11,955 nucleotides of DNA from Eubacteriales Family XIII. Incertae Sedis bacterium (lineage in GTDB: Bacteria; Bacillota; Clostridia; Peptostreptococcales; Anaerovoracaceae), in NCBI GenBank assembly GCA_031287295.1, contig JAITTH010000160.1:1-11955 (forward strand). The letters run 5' to 3'. The stretch's first letter is position 1. The number at the start of each line of letters is the position of its first letter. Position numbers and translations under genes: made by a program. The notes beneath the pieces are model-generated. The model made no database searches and was not told where the DNA came from. It saw only the letters and a program-made list of their open reading frames with translations. This document shows, piece by piece, positions 1 through 6,685 of the stretch.

Positions 1-458
1 GAAATGCGGAACATGACGTTTGCATGGGCACCTTTTTCTTTGCAGATGTGTTCTATGAGCGCAGCTTCATCGGGTGCATCGATAATGATAACACCGACGC
101 CATATTCTATCGCTGTGGCAAGCTCTGCTTCGGATTTGTTGTTTCCATGAAGCTCTAACCGTTCCGGCGGAAACTTTGCCCGCATCGCCGTATAAAGCTC
201 GCCACCCGACACAACGTCGAGCGAAAGCCCTGCCTGTTCAATGATTTCTGCCATTGCAATCGTAAGAAAGGCTTTTGAGGCATAGGCAGCGCGCGTGTTT
301 GCATATCGGTCGAGAAAATCGTTGCGAATTTCGGATAGTTTTTGGTCGATGACACTTCCGGCATAGACATACAGCGGTGTCCCAAATGCTTCCGCAAGCG
401 ACACGCTACTCACGCCGTCGATGTGTAAAACGCCATCTCTTGATTCAAAAGCCTTCAT
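1..458 (-). CDS. lysA: Diaminopimelate decarboxylase, N-terminal part (cut by window edge)
   Basis: This PLP enzyme decarboxylates meso-diaminopimelate to L-lysine, the last step of lysine synthesis, in the cytoplasm. Only the first 152 residues lie in the window; the reading frame is open to position 1. Visible family marks are the PLP-lysine motif AYASKAF (Lys62), LDVVSGGELYTA (residues 80-91) and ELHGNNKS (102-109), which match the N-terminal alanine-racemase-like barrel of LysA. The ATG at 458 is preceded by a good ribosome site (CAGGAGGAGCGA), and the protein begins MKAFESRDGVLHIDGVS. It follows tsaD by 38 nt with no terminator between, so it is probably co-transcribed at the end of the tsa cluster. 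A related decarboxylase (ornithine/arginine or carboxynorspermidine type) is possible because the C-terminal substrate-specificity region is missing, but the motifs favour LysA. Confidence 0.87.
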   Translation of the reverse strand, partial: MKAFESRDGVLHIDGVSSVSLAEAFGTPLYVYAGSVIDQKLSEIRNDFLDRYANTRAAYASKAFLTIAMAEIIEQAGLSLDVVSGGELYTAMRAKFPPERLELHGNNKSEAELATAIEYGVGVIIIDAPDEAALIEHICKEKGAHANVMFRI

Positions 459-496
459 TCGCTCCTCCTGTTTTTTCTTAAGCGAAAGGGGATTGC

Positions 497-1513
497 TCAC
501 AACGACAAGGATGCCTTCGCATCCAAGGCGAAAGGGGAAGCCCCTTCTGTTTGATACGTATAATATCCGGCACAGGCAATCATTGCCGCATTGTCCGTGC
601 AATAGACCGGAGACGGAATGTACAAATGCACGTTTTTCTGCTCACAGAGTCTCTTTAAACGTTCTCGTAATGCAGCATTCGACGCGACACCGCCTCCCAA
701 AGTCATTTTATCATAGCCTGTTTTCTCCAGAGCAAGCTCGGTCTTCTGCACGAGTACATCTAAGACGGATGCCTGAAATCCGGCAGCGACATCCGCTATG
801 TTTATGGGACGACCTGCCTGTTTTTCTGTATTTGCATAATTGAGGACGCCGGTTTTGATTCCGCTGAAGCTGAAATCGAGACTGCCGTCTTCTAAAAGCG
901 CACGTTTGAAAAAAATCTTATCGGGGTCGCCATCTTTTGCCGCCTTTTCTACCTTGGGTCCGCCCGGATAACCGAGGCCGAGTACACGCGCCACCTTGTC
1001 GTAGGCTTCGCCAACCGCATCGTCTCGTGTCTGACCAAGCAGATGATAGGTGCTGTAGCTCTGCACATCAATGAAATCGGTGTGTCCCCCCGAAACGATT
1101 AGGGAAAGGAAGGGTGGCTTAAGATTTTTATGTTCCAAAAATGCCGCATGGATATGCCCTTTGATGTGGTGCACGCCCACAAACGGAATGCCCAGCGAAA
1201 AACTCAATGCCTTTGCCGTAGAGAGTCCGATTAAAACCGCGCCGATGAGCCCCGGCCCTTCGGTAACGCCAATTAAGTCGATATCGGAAAATCGTACGCC
1301 TGCATCGGAAAGCGCAGCGTCTACAATGCCATTCACCTGCACCAAATGATGCCTTGATGCGATTTCGGGAACAACGCCACCAAAAACTTCATGCACATCT
1401 ATTTGCGATGCGATGGGATTTGAAAGGACTTCGCGACCGTCTGCAACAACCGCAGCTGCCGTCTCATCGCAGCTCGATTCGATTCCGAGTGTGAGGAACT
1501 TTCCATCAACCAT
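497..1513 (-). CDS. tsaD: tRNA N6-adenosine threonylcarbamoyltransferase TsaD
   Basis: TsaD transfers the threonylcarbamoyl group from TC-AMP to A37 of tRNAs reading ANN codons, working with TsaB and TsaE in the cytoplasm. The 338-residue product matches the usual family length of about 335-345. Seen in the protein: the N-terminal ASKHA phosphate-binding strand LGIESSCDETAAAVV (9-23), the metal-binding HHIKGH motif (115-120, His116 and His120), SGGHTDF, GEAYDKVARVLGLGYPGGP, GGGVASN, and the C-terminal metal aspartate in CTDNAAMIA (Asp307). I chose the ATG at 1513 rather than an in-frame ATG 27 nt upstream. It has GGGAGAAGG at proper spacing, gives the standard N-terminus, and the longer form adds nine unconserved residues read inside rimI. 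It overlaps the rimI stop by 8 bp, which implies translational coupling. All key residues appear intact. Confidence 0.96.
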   Translation of the reverse strand: MVDGKFLTLGIESSCDETAAAVVADGREVLSNPIASQIDVHEVFGGVVPEIASRHHLVQVNGIVDAALSDAGVRFSDIDLIGVTEGPGLIGAVLIGLSTAKALSFSLGIPFVGVHHIKGHIHAAFLEHKNLKPPFLSLIVSGGHTDFIDVQSYSTYHLLGQTRDDAVGEAYDKVARVLGLGYPGGPKVEKAAKDGDPDKIFFKRALLEDGSLDFSFSGIKTGVLNYANTEKQAGRPINIADVAAGFQASVLDVLVQKTELALEKTGYDKMTLGGGVASNAALRERLKRLCEQKNVHLYIPSPVYCTDNAAMIACAGYYTYQTEGASPFALDAKASLSL

Positions 1514-2009
1514 CGGAAGCCTTCTCCCGTTCTTCTTCAAAAACGTCTTCTGTTATTTCTTCGTTCATTGTAAGCCACATGATTGCGGCATCTTCATTGT
1601 TATCCGCATAATATCCTTTTCGATAACCGGCTACTTGAAATCCAAGTTTTTGATAGAGATGAATGGCGATGGCATTTGATTGACGAACCTCCAACGTGTA
1701 TCGCGAAACACCCCGCTCTTTGGCTGCCCGGAAAAGTTCTGAAAGAAGCATCAGGGCAATGCCTCCGCGCCTTTCTTCCGGTGCAACCGCGATATTGGTA
1801 ATATGTCCTTCATCCAGCACGGTCCACAGACCTGCATAACCCACAATGTCCTCATTTCTTTCCGCTACCACATAAAAGGCAAGTGGATTTTCGGAAAGGT
1901 CTCTCAGGATGTCCGCACGTGACCAAGGCGTTGGGAAACATTTTTTCTCGAGCGCATAAACTTGCTCGATGTCTTCGGGTCGCGCACGACGAATACGAAA
2001 CCATTTCAT
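1506..2009 (-). CDS. rimI: Ribosomal protein S18-alanine N-acetyltransferase-like GNAT protein RimI
   Basis: GNAT-fold N-terminal acetyltransferase; in characterised bacteria RimI acetylates the N-terminal alanine of ribosomal protein S18. The 167-residue product shows the GNAT layout: an N-terminal strand (MKWFRIRRARPEDIEQVYAL), the RimI-typical CFPTPWS (24-30), the acetyl-CoA pyrophosphate loop after the central strand (VAPEERRGGIALMLL, 75-89), then NAIAIHLYQKLGF (112-124) and the YYADNNEDAAIMW tail (133-145). It runs about 20 residues past the usual end as an acidic tail (EITEDVFEEEREKASDG), part of which encodes the tsaD start region. The ATG at 2009 overlaps the tsaB stop as ATGA and has AGAAGG upstream. 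A longer in-frame reading to 2132 would only add residues translated out of frame inside tsaB. Placement between tsaB and tsaD is the common Firmicute order; substrate range is inferred from the family. Confidence 0.9.
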   Translation of the reverse strand: MKWFRIRRARPEDIEQVYALEKKCFPTPWSRADILRDLSENPLAFYVVAERNEDIVGYAGLWTVLDEGHITNIAVAPEERRGGIALMLLSELFRAAKERGVSRYTLEVRQSNAIAIHLYQKLGFQVAGYRKGYYADNNEDAAIMWLTMNEEITEDVFEEEREKASDG

Positions 2010-2791
2010 CCGAATGCCTTCTTTCGCATCTCCTCTCGACTCTCGTCGAGTTTTCGTTGTGCCTCTGCTTTTCTCATATAAATCGGTTCCACGGTTTGAT
2101 AGTCTACGGCAATTCCTTGCGCAAACGCCCAACAGGCAACGGAAGATGCCGTCTGAAAAGAGAGCGGTTCCGGGGCAACAGAGAGCGAAGCCGTCCCTTT
2201 ACGAAAACAGGCTTCATAGATGGGAAATCCATCTCCGAAGAAACGGGTTCTCCGCTTTTCCTCGACCGTTAGCGCCTCTTCAAGCAAACCCATGAAATCG
2301 ACCGGATCATAGGCGCCTCCTTTTACAATCGTTTTTACGACAGCCGTGTGTCGGGTAGACTCCGGTTCTTTCCGGACAATCGTATACGCGCCTGCATAAA
2401 TCTGATTTCGCCGTGCATCGAAAACGGGAATGCAGACACGATTTGGCTCATCGTCGTTATAGACAAAAGTCTCCAGCGTGGGAACAGGAATCAAAGGAAT
2501 TTGTAAGGCCTGTGCCATCGCACGCGCCGCCGAAATGCCGATTCGGATGCCTGTAAACGAACCCGGACCCGCTGAAACAGCAATCGCATCCAAATCGCCC
2601 GGTCTTCGCCCTTCTGCGGATAGCGCCTGCTGAATCATTGGCATGAGGCAGGTCAGATGGTTATAGCCGGCTTCTGCCACATAGCGTTTTTGGCGAATGC
2701 GCGCCCCTTCTCTGTGTGCCAGAGAAACAGATGCGACGCGACCCGTCGTTTCCATCGCCAGAATTAATTTGATGTTCTTATCGTTATTCAA
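2006..2791 (-). CDS. tsaB: tRNA threonylcarbamoyladenosine biosynthesis protein TsaB
   Basis: TsaB is the catalytically silent paralogue of TsaD. It forms the TsaB-TsaD heterodimer and bridges it to TsaE in t6A37 synthesis. The 261-residue protein has the N-terminal strand LILAMETTGRVASVSL (9-24), the family motif NHLTCLMPMI (44-53) and SAGPGSFTGIRIG (73-85), which are diagnostic. It lacks the TsaD HxxxH metal motif, as expected. The start is a TTG at 2791 with AAAGGA 8 nt upstream; the only later in-frame ATG (residue 13) would cut off the first conserved strand, so TTG is preferred. The length is slightly above the usual 220-240. The gene is separated from tsaE by 50 nt, the only sizeable gap in the nfu-to-tsaD chain, and that gap holds a promoter-like element. 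It overlaps rimI by 4 bp (ATGA). Confidence 0.92.
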   Translation of the reverse strand: MNNDKNIKLILAMETTGRVASVSLAHREGARIRQKRYVAEAGYNHLTCLMPMIQQALSAEGRRPGDLDAIAVSAGPGSFTGIRIGISAARAMAQALQIPLIPVPTLETFVYNDDEPNRVCIPVFDARRNQIYAGAYTIVRKEPESTRHTAVVKTIVKGGAYDPVDFMGLLEEALTVEEKRRTRFFGDGFPIYEACFRKGTASLSVAPEPLSFQTASSVACWAFAQGIAVDYQTVEPIYMRKAEAQRKLDESREEMRKKAFG

Positions 2792-2793
2792 AA

Positions 2794-2828
2794 ATTGTAT
2801 CCTTTAAAACTCACGGACCGCAATGGAA
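2794..2828 (-). promoter_or_regulatory. Promoter-like element in front of tsaB, shared with xpt
   Basis: On the minus strand the tsaE-tsaB gap holds TTGCGG (2818-2823) as a -35, an 18-nt spacer, and TACAAT (2794-2799) as a -10. The 22 bp around the -35 (2807-2828; key core CCATTGCGGTCC) are 21/22 identical to 11181-11202 in front of xpt, where TATAAT sits at the same distance. The -10 lies only 2 nt before the TTG codon of tsaB, so a start from here would give a nearly leaderless tsaB mRNA or serve mainly rimI, tsaD and lysA. The shared block and its spacing are seen directly; promoter activity is inferred. Confidence 0.55.
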
Positions 2829-2841
2829 CAAATTTTGCGGG

Positions 2842-3240
2842 TTAAAGAATTTCGATTTCGCGGGTGCCTGCCTCCTGCCCATACGAGATTCGAATGCAAA
2901 TTGCATCTTCCGGCAAAAGTGCTGCGATGCGATCTGCCCACTCAATGACCGTAACGCCTTGCCCGAAAAAATAGTCTTCGTATCCCAGCTCATCCATCTC
3001 CTGTAATGAATTCAAACGATAGACGTCCATATGATACAAGGGAAGCCTTCCGCTTGTATATTCATGAATCAACGTAAAAGTCGGACTTGATACCGTTTCG
3101 CGGATTCCCAATCCCTTTGCAAGGTATTTTGTAAAGGTGGTTTTCCCTGTTCCAAGATCGCCGATAAGACCTATGATGGACCCGGGACGAAGCGCCTCTG
3201 CAAATTCGCTTGCAAATGCCGCAAGCTCTGCTTCACGCAT
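2842..3240 (-). CDS. tsaE: tRNA threonylcarbamoyladenosine biosynthesis ATPase TsaE
   Basis: TsaE (YjeE) is the small P-loop ATPase that drives turnover of the TsaBD complex during t6A37 synthesis. The 132-residue product shows Walker A GDLGTGKTT (27-35), the SSPTFTLIHEY segment (51-61), LYHMDVYRL (68-76) and VIEWADRI (98-105), all standard TsaE signatures. It is shorter than the usual ~150 residues because the N-terminal strand before the first helix is nearly absent. An in-frame stop lies six codons upstream of the ATG at 3240, so no longer start exists. The start overlaps the end of pepV by 8 bp (ATGCGTGA), which suggests translational coupling. The core looks complete, so function is probably retained. 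Confidence 0.94.
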   Translation of the reverse strand: MREAELAAFASEFAEALRPGSIIGLIGDLGTGKTTFTKYLAKGLGIRETVSSPTFTLIHEYTSGRLPLYHMDVYRLNSLQEMDELGYEDYFFGQGVTVIEWADRIAALLPEDAICIRISYGQEAGTREIEIL

Positions 3241-4687
3241 TCTCTTTTCCGCCTGTCAGCTCGTAAATGGCGTCCGCATAAATGTGCATTGCTTTTCGAA
3301 TATGATTCAAATCGACGTATTCATCCGCCTGGTGCATACAATCGGGTTCGTTCGGGAACATGGGTCCGAATGCCACCGCATTGGGAATTGCACGCGCATA
3401 GGTTCCACCGCCTATTACAATCGGTTTGCTTTCTTCGTCTTTCGTGATGTTTCGATACACGCGCATCAGCGTTTGAATGAAAGGGTCGGAAGCCGGCACG
3501 TATATGGGTGCTTTGTAATCGAGTTTCACCAAGCCAACATCCAATTTATGAATCAAGGGTAATAGTGCCTCGTAAACGACATCTTCCTTCATGGTCACAG
3601 GATGCCTTACATTAAATGTAAGAATTGCTGCTTCTTTGTCCATTTCGACAAGCCCACAATTTAGGGTAAGCGGACCGGATGGTTCATCTGAAAACTGAAT
3701 CCCCAGTGCTTTTCCGTCGTTTTCGAACCCGACGTAGTCGTTATAAAAGTCGATAAACTCCCGTACACTTTCGTTTGCAATACCGATTTCTCCGAGCAGC
3801 GCCATGAGTATGGAGATGGCATTTTTACCGTTCTCCGGACGGGAACCGTGTGCCGAGACTCCGGTTGCTTCAATCTTAAACGCCTTGCCGATGCCTCTTC
3901 CTCGAATGTTGTAACCTGTCTTCATACGATATTCTGTAAGGGTGGCTTTCACCGACTCGAATCCGGAAGATTTTTCATTCGTGAGAATGGCAGTCGCAGC
4001 GTCCGGCACCATATTCGAAGCATTGCCACCGGTAAGATTGGTAAGCACGAGGCCTTTTTCACGAGAGGATGTCAGTTTCTTCGCAATCTGAAAATCCATG
4101 ATGCCTTTTTCCCCATGGATGGCGGGGAATTCGGCATCCGGAACAAAGCCGAAATCCGGGGCAGGGGCTTTTTCGAAGTATTTCTTCATTCCGCTCCACC
4201 CGGTCTCTTCATCGAGCCCGAAGATGAGGCGGATATTCTTGGACGGAACGAAGCCACTTTCTTTCAACGCCAACAAGGCGTAATAAACCGCAGCGACCGC
4301 ACCCTTATTGTCGCTCGCACCTCTGCCATAGATGCGCCCATCTTGCATTTCTGCGGCATAGGGTGGATGTGACCATCCGTCTCCCTCCGGCACAACATCG
4401 AGGTGCACCGGAATGCCAAGCGTTTCACTTGCGGCGGTGGGGGTTCCGTTCTCATCGAACTGCAGACCGCGCCATTGTGCATGTCCACCCCAACCATCCG
4501 CATCGAACACCTCAAATCCGTCGGCTTTTGCACGCTCAAGCATATAGCGATAACAAGCATCAACGCCTTCTCCAAAAGGTTTTTCGGGAAGGGCATCCGC
4601 GCGAACGCTGGGAAAAGTAATGAGTTCCCGGAGAAAATCCAGAAACCCATCCCAATTGTAATCAATCAGTCGATTGTGCTCGTGCAT
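3233..4687 (-). CDS. pepV: Dipeptidase PepV (M20 family, dizinc)
   Basis: Cytoplasmic M20A metallopeptidase that splits dipeptides with broad specificity and also acts on the N-terminal end of some tripeptides (role known for lactic-acid-bacterial PepV). The 484-residue product has metal ligands His95 and Asp97 in HLDVVPEGDGW, Asp126 in GASDNKG, Glu160-Glu161 in LDEETGWSGMKKYF, Asp184 in PDAEFP and His452 in DCMHQADE. The lid-domain sequence SAHGSRPENGKNA (278-290) is also present. The length fits PepV (about 470 residues), while other M20 members such as DapE or ArgE are shorter. The ATG at 4687 overlaps the TAA of the preceding gene (TAATG), so it is probably translationally coupled to it. 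A dipeptidase inside an Fe-S/t6A cluster has no obvious mechanistic link; shared housekeeping expression is the simple reading. Confidence 0.93.
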   Translation of the reverse strand: MHEHNRLIDYNWDGFLDFLRELITFPSVRADALPEKPFGEGVDACYRYMLERAKADGFEVFDADGWGGHAQWRGLQFDENGTPTAASETLGIPVHLDVVPEGDGWSHPPYAAEMQDGRIYGRGASDNKGAVAAVYYALLALKESGFVPSKNIRLIFGLDEETGWSGMKKYFEKAPAPDFGFVPDAEFPAIHGEKGIMDFQIAKKLTSSREKGLVLTNLTGGNASNMVPDAATAILTNEKSSGFESVKATLTEYRMKTGYNIRGRGIGKAFKIEATGVSAHGSRPENGKNAISILMALLGEIGIANESVREFIDFYNDYVGFENDGKALGIQFSDEPSGPLTLNCGLVEMDKEAAILTFNVRHPVTMKEDVVYEALLPLIHKLDVGLVKLDYKAPIYVPASDPFIQTLMRVYRNITKDEESKPIVIGGGTYARAIPNAVAFGPMFPNEPDCMHQADEYVDLNHIRKAMHIYADAIYELTGGKENA

Positions 4688-4911
4688 TAACCTACTGCCT
4701 CAACGCTTTCAATTTCCGGATATTCTTCCTTCAAAAGTCTTTCTATTCCACCTTTGATGGTCGATTGTGCATGCGGGCAACCGGCACAGTGTCCCAGAAG
4801 CTTAATTTGCACAATCTTGTCGTTTGTATAATCGACGAATTCTACATCGCCACCGTCTTTTTGAAGGTATGGGCGAATGTTCTCCAGTGCCGCTTTGATA
4901 TTCTCTTTCAT
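4687..4911 (-). CDS. nfu: NifU-like C-terminal-domain Fe-S scaffold protein
   Basis: A 74-residue stand-alone NifU C-terminal (Nfu) domain, which carries or assembles a 4Fe-4S cluster between two subunits. The family signature is clear: NIRPYLQKDGGDVEFVDY at residues 11-28, then CAGCPHA with Cys42 and Cys45, followed by STIKGGIERLLKEEYPEI. The ATG at 4911 is preceded by an excellent ribosome site (AAAGGAGG). It is the first gene of the leftward nfu-pepV-tsaEB-rimI-tsaD-lysA chain and its stop overlaps the pepV start by 1 nt (TAATG). In this size class the protein usually serves as a late Fe-S carrier; the target proteins cannot be told from the sequence. Confidence 0.93.
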   Translation of the reverse strand: MKENIKAALENIRPYLQKDGGDVEFVDYTNDKIVQIKLLGHCAGCPHAQSTIKGGIERLLKEEYPEIESVEAVG

Positions 4912-4957
4912 ATAGGTCCTCCTTTCTTCTCGAGGTTATCTTTTTCTTTACTATCCT

Positions 4958-4966
4958 ATTTTATCA
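4958..4966 (-). promoter_or_regulatory. Possible extended -10 promoter for nfu operon
   Basis: The minus strand reads TGATAAAAT here: a TGN extension followed by TAAAAT (5 of 6 matches to the -10 consensus). This lies 46 nt upstream of the nfu ATG. No good -35 is present at 16-18 nt. It is the best promoter candidate in the 83-nt gap between the preceding membrane-protein gene and nfu. Read-through from the upstream operon is an alternative. Confidence 0.35.
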
Positions 4967-4970
4967 CAGA

Positions 4971-4996
4971 CAAACAGAAAGAGGAGGCCCTCCCTC
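4971..4996 (-). terminator. Weak candidate terminator after the nucleoside-transport operon
   Basis: Starting inside the TGA stop of the upstream membrane-protein gene, the minus strand can fold GAGG...CCTC (4993-4996 with 4981-4984) extended by two more pairs past a bulged G, with a 3-nt loop. It is followed by a T-rich run (TTTCTGTTTG). The stem is short and imperfect, so this may stop only part of the transcription. Confidence 0.3.
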
Positions 4997-5747
4997 AGAA
5001 AATCTCTGTCTCTTTTGTAATTGCCCGCGTCACGCTGTTTGCCGTGAACAGAATGAGCAAGGAGATCGCCACCATGACCGCACCCATCTCCCAAAACAAT
5101 TTCGTATCAAAAAGTGTTGACAACATCGTTGCCTTGTTTGCCGGGGAGACCACGCCACCGGCGAAAATCTGCATTCTTATCTTTGCCGGAAAAAGCAATG
5201 ACACAAACAGCACCATCCAAAAAAGGAAGCCAACAAACGAAAAAAGGAAACTCCTGCGCAAGGTTCGCTTTCGTTTGGTGTGCAGCATGAAGGCGTAGAG
5301 CGCAACACTCAAAACCAGTGCGATGCAGAAGACAAGGAATCCTTTATCCAGGGACTTTCGATAAGCAGTGAGGGTATTCAAATCTTTCTTTTCGAATGCA
5401 CTTTTTCCGTCTGTTTTTGTAACACTTTTGTTGAGAGACTGTAGGCTCTTCGAATGGAACATATATTCGGAAATCGCTTCGGCAAGGTCCTTATTTTCCA
5501 TATCGATGTCTGCCTCTTTGGCGGAAAGTGTTCGACCCAAATCGAAACTATAGATATCCGGAATGCGGAAAACGAAATTGGCAGAAAAGCAAACAATGCA
5601 CAGAGGGAATAAAATGGCAAAGAGAATCATCACCGTGCGTGTAATAATCGCGTCGCTTTGCCTGCTGCGATCGGTAACCCCTTCGTCAAAGGTCTCGATG
5701 TTTCGCTCTAAATTTTTTTTAAGCGTTGTCGTAGATACTTTAGCCAT
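4995..5747 (-). CDS. Four-helix integral membrane protein, possibly DUF1461/TIGR01906-like
   Basis: Function unknown. The 250-residue product has a charged cytoplasmic N-terminus (1-35), TM1 at about 37-59, a large outside region (about 60-135) rich in charged residues, TM2 at 136-155, a basic loop (HTKRKRTLRR), TM3 at 166-187, a second outside loop (about 188-215) and TM4 at 217-237. This layout, with one long loop between TM1 and TM2 and a shorter one ending in LFDTKLFW before TM4, resembles DUF1461/TIGR01906 membrane proteins. The link rests on topology and a few residues only. The ATG at 5747 lies 11 nt after the stop of the upstream permease gene; its ribosome site is poor, so translation may depend on coupling. 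A longer in-frame reading to 6044 is just the reverse frame of the permease. Its operon place suggests co-expression with nucleoside uptake. Confidence 0.72.
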   Translation of the reverse strand: MAKVSTTTLKKNLERNIETFDEGVTDRSRQSDAIITRTVMILFAILFPLCIVCFSANFVFRIPDIYSFDLGRTLSAKEADIDMENKDLAEAISEYMFHSKSLQSLNKSVTKTDGKSAFEKKDLNTLTAYRKSLDKGFLVFCIALVLSVALYAFMLHTKRKRTLRRSFLFSFVGFLFWMVLFVSLLFPAKIRMQIFAGGVVSPANKATMLSTLFDTKLFWEMGAVMVAISLLILFTANSVTRAITKETEIF

Positions 5748-5758
5748 TCGTTTGTCCG

Positions 5759-6685
5759 TTACCGTTCTTCTCGGAAATAGGGGTCCGATAGATTTCCCGG
5801 GGGACGATCTTCTTTCCGGTTCTTGTGCGTACTGATGATAACAATCAGAATGGTTGCCAGATAGGGGAACATGTTTACGATATCCTGTGAAATGTGTATG
5901 CCCATGCTTCCCTGCCAAAGCCCGAGAATGCTGAGGGCGCCAAAGACAAAGGAGCCGACAAGTGCTTTTATCGGATTCCAGCCGGCAAGGATAACAAGCG
6001 CGACAGCAATCCATCCACGCCCTGTTACAACATCTTCCTGCCACATCGGCACAGAAACAATTCCGAGGTACGCACCGCCCAAACCGCAGAGCCCACCTCC
6101 CGCGACAATATGCAGATATTTATACAGATTTACGGGAATTCCGGAGGCATCTGCCGCTGCTGTGTTTTCACCGACCGCCTTCATGTTCAGGCCCGGTCGT
6201 GTTTTATAGATGTACACGGAGAGAACCGCAACCATGATGTAACCCAGATACACAAATACATCCTGGCGGAAGAAAATTTGACCCACAAACGGGATGTCGC
6301 CAAGCAGCGGTATTTTAACCTTTCCGAAAAAGTCTTGTGCCGCGCGAGGGACAGAAGACCCGATCATGTGATCGCCCACAAAGCGGCTGAAGCCCGCGCC
6401 AAAAATGGTAAGGGTAAGCCCGGTAACAACCTGATTTCCCTGAAACGTAACTGTGATTAGGGCGAAAATGAAGGCACCCACAGCCCCCGCGAGAAAGGCA
6501 GCACAAAGCGCCAAGAACGGATTACCCGTATTGTAGACCGTGCTGAATCCGAAAACCGCACCCATGAGCATCATGCCCTCAACGCCGAGGTTCAAACTTC
6601 CGGATTTCTCTGTAAGAATCTCTCCGAGCGTGGCGAAGAGCAGAGGCATGGTGGCAACAACTGCCGCAGTGAGAAAATCAATCAC
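5759..6685 (-). CDS. Nucleoside ABC transporter permease (second, NupC/YufQ-like)
   Basis: Inner-membrane permease of the BPD_transp_2 family, pairing with the neighbouring larger permease and double ATPase to import nucleosides or purine bases. The 308-residue protein is strongly hydrophobic with roughly eight to ten membrane segments. It carries the permease signature SGSLNLGVEGMMLMGA (28-43), VTGLTLTIFGAGF and the coupling-loop region RPGLNMKAVGENTAAADASG, which contacts the ATPase in this family. I place the start at GTG 6685: it overlaps the preceding stop as GTGA, has a GGGAGAGGGGG purine run upstream, and yields the family's short N-terminus. A longer open frame to 6913 is a shadow of the upstream permease. 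The exact substrate (guanosine, inosine or others) cannot be read from the sequence. Confidence 0.9.
   Translation of the reverse strand: MIDFLTAAVVATMPLLFATLGEILTEKSGSLNLGVEGMMLMGAVFGFSTVYNTGNPFLALCAAFLAGAVGAFIFALITVTFQGNQVVTGLTLTIFGAGFSRFVGDHMIGSSVPRAAQDFFGKVKIPLLGDIPFVGQIFFRQDVFVYLGYIMVAVLSVYIYKTRPGLNMKAVGENTAAADASGIPVNLYKYLHIVAGGGLCGLGGAYLGIVSVPMWQEDVVTGRGWIAVALVILAGWNPIKALVGSFVFGALSILGLWQGSMGIHISQDIVNMFPYLATILIVIISTHKNRKEDRPPGNLSDPYFREER

Noticed and set aside
459..496. Terminator between tsaD and lysA
   Set aside because: The 38-nt gap has no inverted repeat with a T-run; it mainly holds the lysA ribosome site.
2010..2132. Longer N-terminus for RimI
   Set aside because: The extension is Arg-rich noise inside tsaB; the ATG at 2009 overlaps the tsaB stop as ATGA.
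3848..4372. Plus-strand open frames opposite pepV and elsewhere (for example 9238-10074 opposite the lipoprotein gene)
   Set aside because: They have no recognisable domains or ribosome sites and lie opposite well-supported minus-strand genes.
5748..6044. Longer N-terminus for the 4-TM membrane protein
   Set aside because: The extra 99 residues are Cys/His/Arg-rich and read through the permease gene in another frame.
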